From Candidatus Rhodoferax mariagerensis (lineage in GTDB: Bacteria > Pseudomonadota > Gammaproteobacteria > Burkholderiales > Burkholderiaceae_C), in contig JADKAW010000001.1 in assembly GCA_016719055.1 (NCBI GenBank), forward strand, positions 101,656-165,655: 64,000 nt of DNA, given 5' to 3'. The translations under genes and the position numbers were made by a program. This document shows, one piece after another, positions 24,065 through 33,337 of the stretch (positions are counted from its first letter, which is position 1; every line of letters starts with the position of its first letter). The notes under the pieces are model-generated. The model was not told the DNA's origin. It worked only from the letters and a program-made list of their open reading frames with translations, and ran no database searches.

Positions 24065-24958
24065 TTAGCGCACCATCAGGGTGCGGGCATCGTCTTCATA
24101 CCCTCTTAATTTGGCGATGAGTTTTTGCCGCTGCGCCAGCGTGGTGCTATTGTGCAACTGGGCAAAGGTGTTGCAGTTGTTTTGCAGCAACTGCTCAATG
24201 TGAGCGCGGTAGCTGGCATTGGGTGACTGCAGGCTGCGCCCCAGCAACGCTTGAATGCGTTCTTGCGCTTGTGCCAGCGCCAGCTTGCTGCCCGCCAGAG
24301 CTTGCAGGGTTTGCAACAGGTCTTGATGGCGGCGCAGCATCTCCAGCTCGGCCGCCTGGGTATCAAACGGGGTGGTTTGCACGCCGCTGCGCAGCAGGCT
24401 GACTTGGGCATCACTCAAGCTGCCGTAAAAGCCCTCGCTGCGCTCCACCAGGCGCTCCAGGCGGCGCGCCTGCTGTTCGGCCGGGCTGCCGGCAAGCCAG
24501 TCATCACGCCAGGTTTGCGCTTTTTTGTCCAGTTGTTGCTTCAGATGTTGTAGCTGTTCATCCTTCAGGCTAATAGCCAGACGGGCAAAACCGGGCTCAG
24601 ATTGGGTCAATACGGCCGCCAGGCGCGACTTGAAGCGATCGGTCATTTGGCACACTTGCACTGGCGTGGTGTTTTGCAGGGCTTGGGCCTGGATACCGGC
24701 CAAGTCACGCGCTAATAGGGGCAACTCCTGGCTACGGTGCCAACTGTGCAGCGCCTGCAGGTCAGCCCGCAGCGCGACACTTTGGGTGTCGTTCAAGTCA
24801 AGGTAGCTGTCCACCCACCAGTAGCCCAGGCTGGGCAGTTGCTCGTAGCCCAGGCGTGCCACACTGCAACCAACCAGCAGCGCGGCGCTCAGCAGCAGTC
24901 CCAGCAGCGCACGGATAATGCGTGGGCAAGACAATTGATTTAACCGGGAGTCAGGCAT
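24065..24958 (-). CDS. DUF6279-type lipoprotein
   Basis: A 297-residue protein with a lipoprotein signal (hydrophobic LLGLLLSAALLVGC, lipobox cysteine near residue 31). The mature part is mostly helical, starting LGYEQLPSLGYWWVDSYLDL, a start found in DUF6279 proteins of Burkholderiales. Function unknown; an outer- or inner-membrane-anchored periplasmic helical protein is likely. Its start codon overlaps that of the divergent glmU by two bases, so the two promoters must lie inside each other's coding sequence. Confidence 0.85.
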   Translation of the reverse strand: MPDSRLNQLSCPRIIRALLGLLLSAALLVGCSVARLGYEQLPSLGYWWVDSYLDLNDTQSVALRADLQALHSWHRSQELPLLARDLAGIQAQALQNTTPVQVCQMTDRFKSRLAAVLTQSEPGFARLAISLKDEQLQHLKQQLDKKAQTWRDDWLAGSPAEQQARRLERLVERSEGFYGSLSDAQVSLLRSGVQTTPFDTQAAELEMLRRHQDLLQTLQALAGSKLALAQAQERIQALLGRSLQSPNASYRAHIEQLLQNNCNTFAQLHNSTTLAQRQKLIAKLRGYEDDARTLMVR

Positions 24959-26390
24959 GTCGCAATCTCACAAACTTTTTTCAGAAACACCACTGGATGT
25001 GCTGATCATGGCCGCCGGCAAAGGCACGCGCATGAAAAGCAAGTTGCCCAAAGTGTTGCACCTTTTGGCCGGGCGTGCCCTGGTGCAGCATGTGATAGAC
25101 ACAGCCGCTGTGTTGTCAGCCCGCCAGGTGATCGTGATCACTGGCCATGGTGCTACAGAAGTAGAAGCTGCCATCGCAATATCCACGAGGGCTGCAGGCC
25201 AATTTGACTTAAATTTTGTACGCCAGGAGCCGCAACTGGGCACTGGCCACGCGGTGCAGCAGGCGGCGCCCATGCTGCAGGGTGACGGCGTGGTGGTGGT
25301 GCTCTCGGGCGATGTGCCGCTGACGCAGGCCGATACGCTCACCCAGCTGATCAGCGCCTGTGGCGGCGACAAGCTGGCGCTGCTGACGATTGATTTTGCC
25401 AACCCCACCGGTTATGGCCGCATCGTGCGCCAGGGCGATTTGGTTCAGGCCATCGCCGAGCAAAAAGATGCCACGCCGGCGCAACGCCAGATCACCGAGG
25501 TGTACAGCGGCATCATGGCGCTGCCGGCGCAGCAGCTCAATAAATGGCTGGCCCGGCTTGACAACAAAAACGCCCAGGGTGAGTACTACCTGACCGACAT
25601 TGTGAAATTTGCGGTGGCCGACGGTGTGCCGGTGGTGGCGCACAAAATCAATGATGCAACGCAGGTGGCGGGTGTCAACAGCCCGGTGCAACTGGCCGAG
25701 CTGGAGCGCGCCTACCAGCGGCGGGTGGCGCTGGGGCTAATGGAGCAGGGGGTGCGCCTGATCGACCCGGCGCGTTTAGATGTGCGCGGTGTGCTGAAGT
25801 GTGGGCAGGATGTGTCGATTGACGTCAACTGCGTGTTTGAAGGCCAGGTCAGCCTGGGCGATGGCGTGAAGGTGGGTGCCAACTGTGTGATCAAAAATGC
25901 CGGCATTGGGGCCAGTGCCGTGATTCATCCCTTTAGCCACATCGAAGGCGGCAAGCCGGGCAGCAAGGACGCCGTGGAGGTGGGCGAGGGCGCGCTGATT
26001 GGCCCGTTTGCCCGGCTGCGCCCGGGGGCCAAACTGGGTGCCGGGGTGCACATTGGCAATTTTGTCGAGGTCAAAAACTCAAGCCTGGCCAAGGGTGCCA
26101 AGGCCAACCATCTGGCCTACCTGGGCGACGCCACCGTGGGTGAGCGGGTTAACTATGGTGCCGGCAGCATCACCGCCAACTACGACGGTGCCAACAAGCA
26201 CCGCACCATCATCGAGGCCGACGTGCACATAGGCAGCAACTGCGTGCTGATTGCGCCGGTCACCGTTGGAGCTGGCGGCACCGTGGGCGGCGGCACCACA
26301 CTGACCAAAGACACCCCGCCGCTGGCGCTGAGTGTGGCGCGCGCCCGCCAGGTGAGTATTTCCAACTGGAAGCGGCCCAGCAAAAAATGA
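24957..26390 (+). CDS. glmU: Bifunctional UDP-GlcNAc pyrophosphorylase / glucosamine-1-phosphate acetyltransferase
   Basis: A 477-residue cytoplasmic enzyme making UDP-N-acetylglucosamine for peptidoglycan and LPS. The N-terminal uridyltransferase domain shows VLIMAAGKGTRMKSKLPKVL and LGTGHAVQQA. The C-terminal left-handed beta-helix shows hexapeptide repeats and the acetyl-transfer region around VEVKNSSLAKGAKANHLAYL and NYGAGSITANYDG. Residues encoded at 25160-25208 come from a diverged dispersed repeat and make an extra loop in the uridyltransferase domain. The stop overlaps the histidine-kinase start (ATGA). Confidence 0.96.
   Translation: MSQSHKLFSETPLDVLIMAAGKGTRMKSKLPKVLHLLAGRALVQHVIDTAAVLSARQVIVITGHGATEVEAAIAISTRAAGQFDLNFVRQEPQLGTGHAVQQAAPMLQGDGVVVVLSGDVPLTQADTLTQLISACGGDKLALLTIDFANPTGYGRIVRQGDLVQAIAEQKDATPAQRQITEVYSGIMALPAQQLNKWLARLDNKNAQGEYYLTDIVKFAVADGVPVVAHKINDATQVAGVNSPVQLAELERAYQRRVALGLMEQGVRLIDPARLDVRGVLKCGQDVSIDVNCVFEGQVSLGDGVKVGANCVIKNAGIGASAVIHPFSHIEGGKPGSKDAVEVGEGALIGPFARLRPGAKLGAGVHIGNFVEVKNSSLAKGAKANHLAYLGDATVGERVNYGAGSITANYDGANKHRTIIEADVHIGSNCVLIAPVTVGAGGTVGGGTTLTKDTPPLALSVARARQVSISNWKRPSKK
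25160..25208 (+). repeat. Diverged dispersed CTAG repeat inside glmU
   Basis: GAAGCTGCCATCGCAATAT then ACGAGGGCTGCAGGCC and AATTTGA follow the family's landmarks in order. It is read in frame by glmU. Confidence 0.55.
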
Positions 26391-27193
26391 CGTCTGTGCA
26401 CGCTTGGCCGGTGGCAGCGGCAGTCATCAGGCTGGCGGATGACGCGCACGATGCACAAGTGGCTGAACTTCGCCAGCAGCTGGAGGCCGCCCGTACCGAG
26501 CTGCAGGAATTCACCTACACCGTCTCGCACGACCTGCGTGCCCCGCTGCGCCACATCAACGCCTTTGCCCAGATCATCGAGGAAGACTTGCCCGACATGC
26601 CCCCCGACATTGCCGGCCACCTGGCCACCATCCGGCAGTCGGCGCAGTTGCTGACTAACCAGCTTGACGGGCTGACGGCCTTGTCGCGCCTGGGCCAGCA
26701 GGTGGTGCAGGTGGAGCCGGTTGACGCTGATGCTGTGGTGCACAGCGTGATCGAGACACTGTATCAGCAGGTGCTGCCGCGCCAGCTGCAATGGCAGGTG
26801 GCCGCCGATATACCGCCGGTGCTGGCTGATGCTGGGCTGCTGGGTCAAGTGCTGACGCAACTGCTGGACAACGCCTGCAAGTTCACCCGGGGGCGTGAAC
26901 CAGCGACGATCAACGTGTCATGGGTGGCGCTGCCAGAAGGCCGCTGTGGCTTGAGCGTGCAGGACAACGGGGTTGGCTTCAGGCCAGAGCAGGCTGGGCA
27001 GCTGTTCAAGGTGTTTGCCCGGCTGCATCCGGCGCGTGAATTTGACGGCCTGGGTTTGGGGCTGGTGTTTTGCCGCAAGATGATGCTGCGCATGGGCGGC
27101 AGCATCAGCATCGAGGCGGCAGAAGACGCTGGCTGCTGTGTTCGCCTGACGCTGCCCCTGGCAGCAGCGCTTACAGCCCCAGGCGCCGGCTGA
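26387..27193 (+). CDS. Sensor histidine kinase lacking an input domain
   Basis: A 268-residue kinase. HisKA with the phospho-acceptor histidine in FTYTVSHDLRAPLRHINAF (about residues 43-61), then a HATPase domain with N-box LLDNACKFTRG, G1 DNGVGF and G2 GLGLGLVFCRKM. This is the phytochrome/bacteriophytochrome-type output module. There is no PAS, GAF or membrane segment, only a short coiled-coil (AELRQQLEAARTELQEF), so its signal must come from a partner protein. It overlaps glmU by four bases and its 3' end overlaps convergent metF by 23 bases. No response regulator is adjacent. Confidence 0.9.
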   Translation: MTSVHAWPVAAAVIRLADDAHDAQVAELRQQLEAARTELQEFTYTVSHDLRAPLRHINAFAQIIEEDLPDMPPDIAGHLATIRQSAQLLTNQLDGLTALSRLGQQVVQVEPVDADAVVHSVIETLYQQVLPRQLQWQVAADIPPVLADAGLLGQVLTQLLDNACKFTRGREPATINVSWVALPEGRCGLSVQDNGVGFRPEQAGQLFKVFARLHPAREFDGLGLGLVFCRKMMLRMGGSISIEAAEDAGCCVRLTLPLAAALTAPGAG

Positions 27194-28010
27194 TTTCGAG
27201 CGTGGCAGCACTCTGGTTCATGCTGTAAAAGTGCAGGCCGGGAGCACCGCCGGCGCGCAATTGTTCACACAGGTCGGTCACCACATCGAGCCCAAAGGCC
27301 TTGATCGAGGCACTGTCGTCGCCAAAGCCCTGCAGCCGCAAGCGGATCCAGCGTGGAATTTCAGCACCACAGGCGTCGCTGAAACGCATCAGCTGGCTGG
27401 AGCTGGCAATTGGCATGATGCCGGGTACGACGGGGACGTTGAGCCCGAGTGCGTCCACGTCTTCCAGAAACCTGAAATACGCATCAGTGTTGTAAAAATA
27501 CTGTGTGATGGCCGAGTTGGCACCGGCGCGTACCTTGGTGGCGAAGGCGTGCAGGTCAGCGTCTGGTGAGCGGGCTTGCGGATGCACCTCGGGGTAGGCG
27601 GCGACTTCAATGTGAAAGTCGTCACCGGTTTCGTCGCGGATAAACGCCACCAGGTCGCTGGCGTAGTGAAATTCGCCGCCCGTACCATACCCACTGGGCA
27701 GGTCGCCGCGCAAGGCCACCAGCCGGCGCACGCCCATGGCCTTGAGTGTGGCGAGCTGCTGGCGCACCAAGGCGCGGGTGGCGCCAATGCACGAAAAGTG
27801 CGAGGCCGCCGGCACCCCTTCGGCCAGGATGTCGCGCACCGTGCTGAAGGTGCCTTCTTGCGTGGAGCCGCCAGCCCCAAAGGTGACGGAGCAGAATTCG
27901 GGCTTCAGGGCATACATGGCCTGGCGCACAGTGCGCAGCTTGTCAACGCCTTCGGGTGTTTTGGGCGGAAAAAATTCAATGCTGACGGGGAAACGCTCTG
28001 GGGACATCAT
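27171..28010 (-). CDS. metF: 5,10-methylenetetrahydrofolate reductase
   Basis: A 279-residue FAD enzyme reducing methylene-THF to methyl-THF for methionine synthesis. The N-terminus VSIEFFPPKTPEGVDKL holds the catalytic glutamate; SVTFGAGGST and MGVRRLVALRGDLP follow, as in MetF. Two ATGs are possible: 28010 and 28007 (MSPERFP). AAGGAGGG lies four bases before the first, so the second has better spacing. It is grouped with tlyA and ahcY, the usual Burkholderiales methyl-cycle neighbourhood. Confidence 0.95.
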   Translation of the reverse strand: MMSPERFPVSIEFFPPKTPEGVDKLRTVRQAMYALKPEFCSVTFGAGGSTQEGTFSTVRDILAEGVPAASHFSCIGATRALVRQQLATLKAMGVRRLVALRGDLPSGYGTGGEFHYASDLVAFIRDETGDDFHIEVAAYPEVHPQARSPDADLHAFATKVRAGANSAITQYFYNTDAYFRFLEDVDALGLNVPVVPGIMPIASSSQLMRFSDACGAEIPRWIRLRLQGFGDDSASIKAFGLDVVTDLCEQLRAGGAPGLHFYSMNQSAATLEISRRLGL

Positions 28011-28112
28011 GGCCCTCCTTCACACAGGTCTGGTCACAAAAATCGCCCAGGAGACTGGGCGCACACTACGGCAAAGTCGAAAGTCAGCACACGCATCTCC
28101 GCAGCCCATGGG

Positions 28113-28931
28113 TCAGGGCTTGGCGGCTGCGATGAAAAACTCGCGGTTGCCGTCGCCACCGGCAATGGGGGAGTCAAACCACGCAGTCACGGTCAAACCC
28201 AGCTCGGCACAGGCCTGGCGCAGTCGCTGCTCGACCACGGCATACAGGGCCACGTCTTTCACAATTCCCCCTTTGCCAACCTGACCAGGTTGCAGTTCAA
28301 ACTGTGGCTTCACCAGGGTCAGCAAGGTACCCCCCGCTTGGAGCAGAGGCACTATGGCAGGCAACACCAGGGTTTGTGAGATGAAAGACAAGTCGGCCAC
28401 GATCAGATCAAACTCCGGCACAAAGTCGCCAGCCTGGACATCGTCACCGACTTCTATGTCAAACTGACCTTCAGCCCCCGTGCTGTCAGCGTAAGCAGCT
28501 ATTAAATCTGAAGCATCCAGGGCGCGCGCGTTGAGGCCTTCAACACATAGCACCCGGGGATCAGCACGCAGTTTGGGGTGCAACTGGGCGCTGCCCACGT
28601 CCACCCCCACCACGAAAGCAGCGCCTTGTTGCAACAGGCAATCGGTAAAGCCGCCGGTGCTTTGCCCTATGTCCAGACACTGCCAGCCTGCCACGTTCAG
28701 TCCGGCCTGCGTCAGGGCTGCTTCCAGCTTGAGACCACCCCGTGACACGTAGCGCGCTTCCGAATCGTCCAGCAGCCGCAACTGGGCATCTTCCGGGACG
28801 TCATCACCGTTTTTGACAATCGCGCGCCAAACGTCGCCCTGCTGCCACAACACGCCGCCGGCAATGAGGCGCTGCGCCTGCGAGCGGGTGCTGGCCAGCT
28901 GGCGCTGCACCAGCAGTTGATCAATTCGCAT
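28113..28931 (-). CDS. tlyA: TlyA family rRNA methyltransferase
   Basis: A 272-residue protein with an N-terminal S4 RNA-binding domain (MRIDQLLVQRQLASTRSQAQ) followed by an FtsJ-like SAM-dependent domain (CLDIGQSTGGFTDCLLQQGA, FDLIVADLSFIS). The family 2'-O-methylates cytidines in rRNA and some members are called hemolysins. Residues around SDLIAAYADSTGAEGQFD are encoded by a dispersed repeat copy (28460-28508). It lies in the metF-tlyA-ahcY set on the minus strand and uses SAM, matching its neighbours. Confidence 0.93.
   Translation of the reverse strand: MRIDQLLVQRQLASTRSQAQRLIAGGVLWQQGDVWRAIVKNGDDVPEDAQLRLLDDSEARYVSRGGLKLEAALTQAGLNVAGWQCLDIGQSTGGFTDCLLQQGAAFVVGVDVGSAQLHPKLRADPRVLCVEGLNARALDASDLIAAYADSTGAEGQFDIEVGDDVQAGDFVPEFDLIVADLSFISQTLVLPAIVPLLQAGGTLLTLVKPQFELQPGQVGKGGIVKDVALYAVVEQRLRQACAELGLTVTAWFDSPIAGGDGNREFFIAAAKP
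28460..28508 (-). repeat. Dispersed CTAG repeat inside tlyA
   Basis: On the coding strand TTAATAGCTGCTTACGCTG is followed by GGGGGCTGAAGGTCAGTTTG. It closely follows the longer form of the family (AGCTGCTTGCGCT...GCTAGAGGCCAATTTG). It is open in the tlyA frame. Confidence 0.65.
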
Positions 28932-29052
28932 AAATGTCCAAGTTTTACGCCGCTTGCCCGTTCCTTGCCAGGGATACTATTGCCCAGGCTGTGCCGGGCA
29001 ACGAGCGTCGCCCCCTTTTGAGAGGGACGCACTGCAGGCGCTTCGGGGAGTT

Positions 29053-30504
29053 TCAATACCTGTACGTGTCTGCCTTGTACGGGCCGGCTTTGTTGACACC
29101 GATATATGCGGCCTGCTCGTCGGTTAGCTCGCTCAACATGGCACCCACCTTCATCAGGTGTAGGCGTGCCACTTTTTCATCGAGCAGCTTGGGCAGCACA
29201 TACACCTGGCCCGATTTGTAGTCCTTGGGTTTGGTAAACAGCTCAATCTGTGCGATGGTCTGGTTGGCAAAGCTGGAGCTCATGACAAAACTCGGGTGGC
29301 CGGTGCCACAGCCTAGGTTCACCAGCCGGCCCTTGGCCAGCAAAATGATGCGCTTGGCGGGCTTTTTACCCTTGGCCGGGAAGATCACATGGTCCACCTG
29401 CGGCTTGATTTCTTCCCACTTGCATTTTTCCAGCGACGCCACGTCGATTTCGTTGTCAAAGTGGCCGATGTTGCAAACGATGGCCTGGTCTTTCATGGCC
29501 TCCATGTGTTTGTAGGTGATGACGTTCTTGTTGCCGGTGCAGGTGACAAAAATATCGCATTTGTCGGCTGCGTACTCAGTGGTAACCACCTTGTAACCCT
29601 CCATGGCGGCTTGCAGTGCGTTGATCGGATCAATCTCAACTACCCAGACCTGGGCCGACAGGGCGCGCAATGCCTGGGCCGAGCCCTTGCCGACGTCGCC
29701 ATAACCCACCACGCAAGCCACCTTGCCGGCAATCATCACATCTGTGGCACGTTTGATGGCGTCCACCAGGCTCTCTCGGCAGCCGTACAGATTGTCAAAC
29801 TTGCTCTTGGTGACCGAATCGTTGACGTTAATGGCGCGAATCATCAGGTCGCCCTTGGCCGACATCTCGTTCAAGCGGTGCACGCCGGTGGTGGTTTCTT
29901 CGGTCACGCCAATGATGTTCTTCAGGCGGCGGCTGTACCAGGTGGCATCTTTGGCCAGTTTGGCCTTGATGGCGTTGTACAGGCACACCTCTTCTTCGCT
30001 GCCGGGGTTGTCGAGCAGTTTGATATCTTTCTCGGCCCGGGTGCCCAGGTGCATCAGCAGTGTGGCGTCGCCGCCGTCGTCCAGAATCATGTTGGGGCCT
30101 TCGGCGGCTGTGCCTTTTTTGCCACCAAACTCAAAAATCCGGTGGGTGTAGTCCCAATAGTCGCTCAGGGACTCGCCTTTGTAGGCAAAAACCGGTGTGC
30201 CTTGGGCGACCAAGGCAGCCGCAGCGTGGTCCTGCGTTGAAAAAATATTGCACGAAGCCCAACGCACCTGCGCGCCCAGGGCTTGCAGGGTCTCCACCAG
30301 CACAGCGGTCTGGATGGTCATGTGCAGTGAGCCGGTAATGCGAGCGCCCTTGAGGGGCTGGTCTTTGGCGAACTCATCGCGGATTGCCATCAGGCCCGGC
30401 ATCTCGGTTTCAGCAATATTGAGTTCTTTGCGGCCCCAGGCCGCCAGGCCGATGTCGGCGATGACATGGTCAACTTGATTGACGATTTTTGATACAGCGC
30501 TCAT
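29053..30504 (-). CDS. ahcY: Adenosylhomocysteinase
   Basis: A 483-residue NAD-dependent hydrolase that splits S-adenosylhomocysteine to adenosine and homocysteine, removing the inhibitor of methyltransferases. Visible are SLHMTIQTAVLVETL, EETTTGVHRLNEM, the NAD-binding VVGYGDVGKGSAQAL and the C-terminal LHLMKVGAMLSELTDEQAAY ending PYKADTYRY. Length and the extra internal segment match the bacterial 470-480 residue group. Expression is controlled by an SAH riboswitch in its leader (30580-30682). Confidence 0.97.
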   Translation of the reverse strand: MSAVSKIVNQVDHVIADIGLAAWGRKELNIAETEMPGLMAIRDEFAKDQPLKGARITGSLHMTIQTAVLVETLQALGAQVRWASCNIFSTQDHAAAALVAQGTPVFAYKGESLSDYWDYTHRIFEFGGKKGTAAEGPNMILDDGGDATLLMHLGTRAEKDIKLLDNPGSEEEVCLYNAIKAKLAKDATWYSRRLKNIIGVTEETTTGVHRLNEMSAKGDLMIRAINVNDSVTKSKFDNLYGCRESLVDAIKRATDVMIAGKVACVVGYGDVGKGSAQALRALSAQVWVVEIDPINALQAAMEGYKVVTTEYAADKCDIFVTCTGNKNVITYKHMEAMKDQAIVCNIGHFDNEIDVASLEKCKWEEIKPQVDHVIFPAKGKKPAKRIILLAKGRLVNLGCGTGHPSFVMSSSFANQTIAQIELFTKPKDYKSGQVYVLPKLLDEKVARLHLMKVGAMLSELTDEQAAYIGVNKAGPYKADTYRY

Positions 30505-30579
30505 GGTTCACTCCAGAAGTTAAGATGTAACACTGTCGTGGCGTCAAGCGGATCAAACCGGCTCACCGCACATCATCAG

Positions 30580-30682
30580 TGGGTGAGCGCCGTTGGGGTG
30601 CGCCGGGCACAGGGGCCGCAGCGGGATCCGAGCCTCACGCGACACCTGCTGGGTTTGGGTTCGCGTTGCAACGCTCCTCGGA
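30580..30682 (-). promoter_or_regulatory. S-adenosylhomocysteine (SAH) riboswitch of ahcY
   Basis: Read on the minus strand, the leader contains CCGAGGAGCGTTGCAACG, later GAGGCTCGGATCC, and ends with CAACGGCGCTCACCC. These are the conserved strands of the SAH riboswitch: CCGAG pairs with CTCGG, and GAGCG(T)TG with CAACGGCGCTC. It lies 76 bases before the ahcY start codon, and a TATAAT -10 box is at 30691-30696. Known members turn the gene on when SAH accumulates, which fits ahcY. Confidence 0.93.
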
Positions 30683-30690
30683 AGTAAAAA

Positions 30691-30696
30691 ATTATA
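30691..30696 (-). promoter_or_regulatory. -10 box of the ahcY promoter
   Basis: TATAAT on the minus strand, about eight bases before the predicted 5' end of the riboswitch. No convincing -35 box is visible at the usual spacing. Confidence 0.55.
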
Positions 30697-30804
30697 AGGC
30701 ATGATCCTTGCATGGCGCTCACGGCGAAAAGTTTGCCCCTTTTTTGCCCCGAAGTTCAGACTTTTGTAACTATTCAATAACAAACTGGCAATATCGCTGC
30801 GATC

Positions 30805-33291
30805 ATGAGTGCAAAATACAAGCTGTGCCATGAAACTTTGCCAAACCCCCAAAAAGGAACGCCCTTGAATACCAAGCACTTGCCAACTGAATCTGGTGAA
30901 TTGATCGACTCCCATCTGCTTCACACGATTGGTGTTGAACCCTCCATCGCATCGCAGAGCGACCTGATGCTGGCTGTCGCTCAAGTGGCGCGCAGCCAAT
31001 TGTCCGAGCGCTGGGTCGCCACGCAAAATCAGGAGCGTCAGCGCAAGGCTCGACGTGTGGTCTATCTGTCGATGGAGTTCCTGATGGGGCGTACCCTGTC
31101 GAACGCGCTGGCTGCTCTCGATCTTACCCAGTCGGCCGCACAAGGACTCAAGCAGCATGCACAGTCCCTTGAGGATATTGTGGATTGCGAGCAAGACGCA
31201 GCGCTGGGCAACGGTGGCCTGGGGCGTTTGGCTGCCTGCTTTCTGGACTCCATGGCCACACTGGGCCTGCCGTCCTGGGGCTACGGGATTCGTTACGAAT
31301 ACGGCATGTTTGCCCAGCATATTGCGAGCGGTACCCAGCACGAGTACCCCGACCCCTGGCTGATGAACGGCACGCCCTGGGAGTTCCCGCGCGCCGACGT
31401 CACCTACCCGGTGCGTTTTGGGGGCTGGGTCGAGCACCTCGATGGTCGGGCGTTCTGGCGCAACTCTGGCGAGGTGGCCGCAAAAGCTTACGACATGGTG
31501 GTGCCAGGCCATGGCACCGACAAAGTCAGCACTTTGCGTCTTTGGAAGGCGGTGGCACCGGCGCACTTTGATCTGGGTGCCTTCAACACAGGCGACTACG
31601 CGCGTGCTGCCAGCGCAAAAAATGAGTTTGAGAATATCTCCTGGGTGCTCTACCCCAACGACAGCACCCCGGCTGGTCGGGAACTCCGCCTGAAGCAGGA
31701 GTATTTTTTTGTTTCAGCGTCGATCCAGGACTTGATCAAGCGCCATCTGGACGAGCACCCATCGTTGGTCAATCTGGCCGAGCATGTGGCGATACACCTC
31801 AATGACACCCATCCGGCCATCGGTGTGGCCGAATTGATGCGCATTTTGTGTGACGAGCATGACATGCAATGGGCGGATGCCTGGCAACTGTGCTGCAAAA
31901 CGTTTTCTTACACCAACCACACCTTGATGCCAGAGGCGCTGGAGACCTGGCCCGTGAGCCTGATGCAGCATGTGTTGCCACGGCATCTGGAAATCATCTT
32001 TCGCATCAACAAGGAGTTCCTGGAGTTTGCGGCCAAGAAGCGGCCCAACGACAACCAGTTTTTGGAACGTTTGTCACTGATTGGCGAGCACGGTGAGCGA
32101 CGCGTGCGAATGGCCCATTTGTCTATTGTGGGCAGCCATACCGTCAATGGCGTGTCTGCACTGCATTCGGATTTGCTGGTGGAAACCATTTTTTCCGACT
32201 TTGCCTTTTTATGGCCAGAGCGCTTTACCAACATGACCAATGGGGTGACACCCAGGCGCTGGCTGGCGCAAGCCAACCCCGGGTTGGCCAGTTTGCTAGA
32301 CGATACTTTGGGCAAAGGCTGGCGCCTGAATCTCGACCAGCTCCAGCAACTCAATGCCAAAAAATCTGACCCAGTGTTTCAGCAAGCCTTTAAGGCAGTC
32401 AAGCGTGCCAATAAGGTTAGGCTTGCGGCGCTGATTGCCAGCAGCACCGGCATCGAAGTCAGTCCCGACAGCCTGTTTGATGTGCAGGTCAAGCGCATCC
32501 ATGAGTACAAACGGCAACTGCTGAATGTCTTGCACGTGGTCTGGCGCTACCAGGCGATCTTGTCTGAACCGCACGCCCATTGGGTACCGCGCACCGTCAT
32601 TTTTGCCGGAAAGGCGGCGTCCAGTTACGTTAGCGCCAAGTCCATCATTCGCTTGATTCACGATGTTGGTCAAATCATTAACCACGACCCGCGCGTGGGC
32701 GACAAACTCAAGCTTGTCTTCATTCCCAACTACGGCGTGTCGGTCGCCGAGGTCATCATGCCGGGCGCTGATTTGTCCGAGCAGATTTCAACCGCTGGCA
32801 CAGAGGCCTCCGGTACGGGCAACATGAAATTGGCGCTTAACGGGGCGCTGACCATTGGCACTGACGATGGTGCCAACATTGAAATCCGGCAAAACGTGGG
32901 TGACGACAATATTTTCATCTTTGGTCTGAAAACGCCCGAAGTCAAAGCGCTCAAGCAGGCTGGCTATCAGCCCATGCGTTATTATGAAAAACAACCTGCC
33001 CTGAAATCGGTGCTGGACGCCATTTCAAGTGGGCTTTTTTCACCGGGCGAGCCGGGCCGCTATCGTTCGCTGGTGGACTCTTTGCTGTGGGGTGGCGACC
33101 ATTACATGCTGCTGGCTGATTTTGAGTCTTACATTAACACCCAGGCCCGGGTTGATGCCTTGTATCGTCAACCCGCGCAATGGTGCGAGCATTCCATTGC
33201 GAATGTTGCCGGTATGGGCGTTTTTTCTTCGGACCGGACCATTGGTGAATACGCCAAAAAAATCTGGCACGTTGCGTCAATGGCAACCTGA
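30805..33291 (+). CDS. glgP: Glycogen/starch phosphorylase
   Basis: An 828-residue PLP enzyme that releases glucose-1-phosphate from glycogen ends. Family segments are RRVVYLSMEFLMGRTL, ALGNGGLGRLAACFLDS, VKRIHEYKRQLLNVLH and TEASGTGNMKLALNGALT with the PLP lysine in GTGNMK. The ATG at 30805 has no clear ribosome site; an in-frame TTG at 30865 is preceded by AAAAAGGA and would give MNTKHLPTESGEL at about 808 residues, close to E. coli GlgP. I cannot decide between them. First gene of the plus-strand glgP-glgB-glgX set. Confidence 0.95.
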   Translation: MSAKYKLCHETLPNPQKGTPLNTKHLPTESGELIDSHLLHTIGVEPSIASQSDLMLAVAQVARSQLSERWVATQNQERQRKARRVVYLSMEFLMGRTLSNALAALDLTQSAAQGLKQHAQSLEDIVDCEQDAALGNGGLGRLAACFLDSMATLGLPSWGYGIRYEYGMFAQHIASGTQHEYPDPWLMNGTPWEFPRADVTYPVRFGGWVEHLDGRAFWRNSGEVAAKAYDMVVPGHGTDKVSTLRLWKAVAPAHFDLGAFNTGDYARAASAKNEFENISWVLYPNDSTPAGRELRLKQEYFFVSASIQDLIKRHLDEHPSLVNLAEHVAIHLNDTHPAIGVAELMRILCDEHDMQWADAWQLCCKTFSYTNHTLMPEALETWPVSLMQHVLPRHLEIIFRINKEFLEFAAKKRPNDNQFLERLSLIGEHGERRVRMAHLSIVGSHTVNGVSALHSDLLVETIFSDFAFLWPERFTNMTNGVTPRRWLAQANPGLASLLDDTLGKGWRLNLDQLQQLNAKKSDPVFQQAFKAVKRANKVRLAALIASSTGIEVSPDSLFDVQVKRIHEYKRQLLNVLHVVWRYQAILSEPHAHWVPRTVIFAGKAASSYVSAKSIIRLIHDVGQIINHDPRVGDKLKLVFIPNYGVSVAEVIMPGADLSEQISTAGTEASGTGNMKLALNGALTIGTDDGANIEIRQNVGDDNIFIFGLKTPEVKALKQAGYQPMRYYEKQPALKSVLDAISSGLFSPGEPGRYRSLVDSLLWGGDHYMLLADFESYINTQARVDALYRQPAQWCEHSIANVAGMGVFSSDRTIGEYAKKIWHVASMAT

Positions 33292-33337
33292 AACTAGGTT
33301 GGGCGCTGATTGATTTTTTTACTTTGATTGGTTTGAT

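Noticed and set aside
29389..30240. 283-codon frame antisense to ahcY
   Set aside because: Shadow of ahcY codons.
30697..30730. -35 box for the ahcY promoter
   Set aside because: No hexamer close to TTGACA lies at 16-18 bp from the TATAAT; only the -10 box is reported.
30553..31566. 337-codon minus-strand frame over the riboswitch and glgP start
   Set aside because: It crosses a structured RNA leader and a conserved gene in antisense; no domain was seen.
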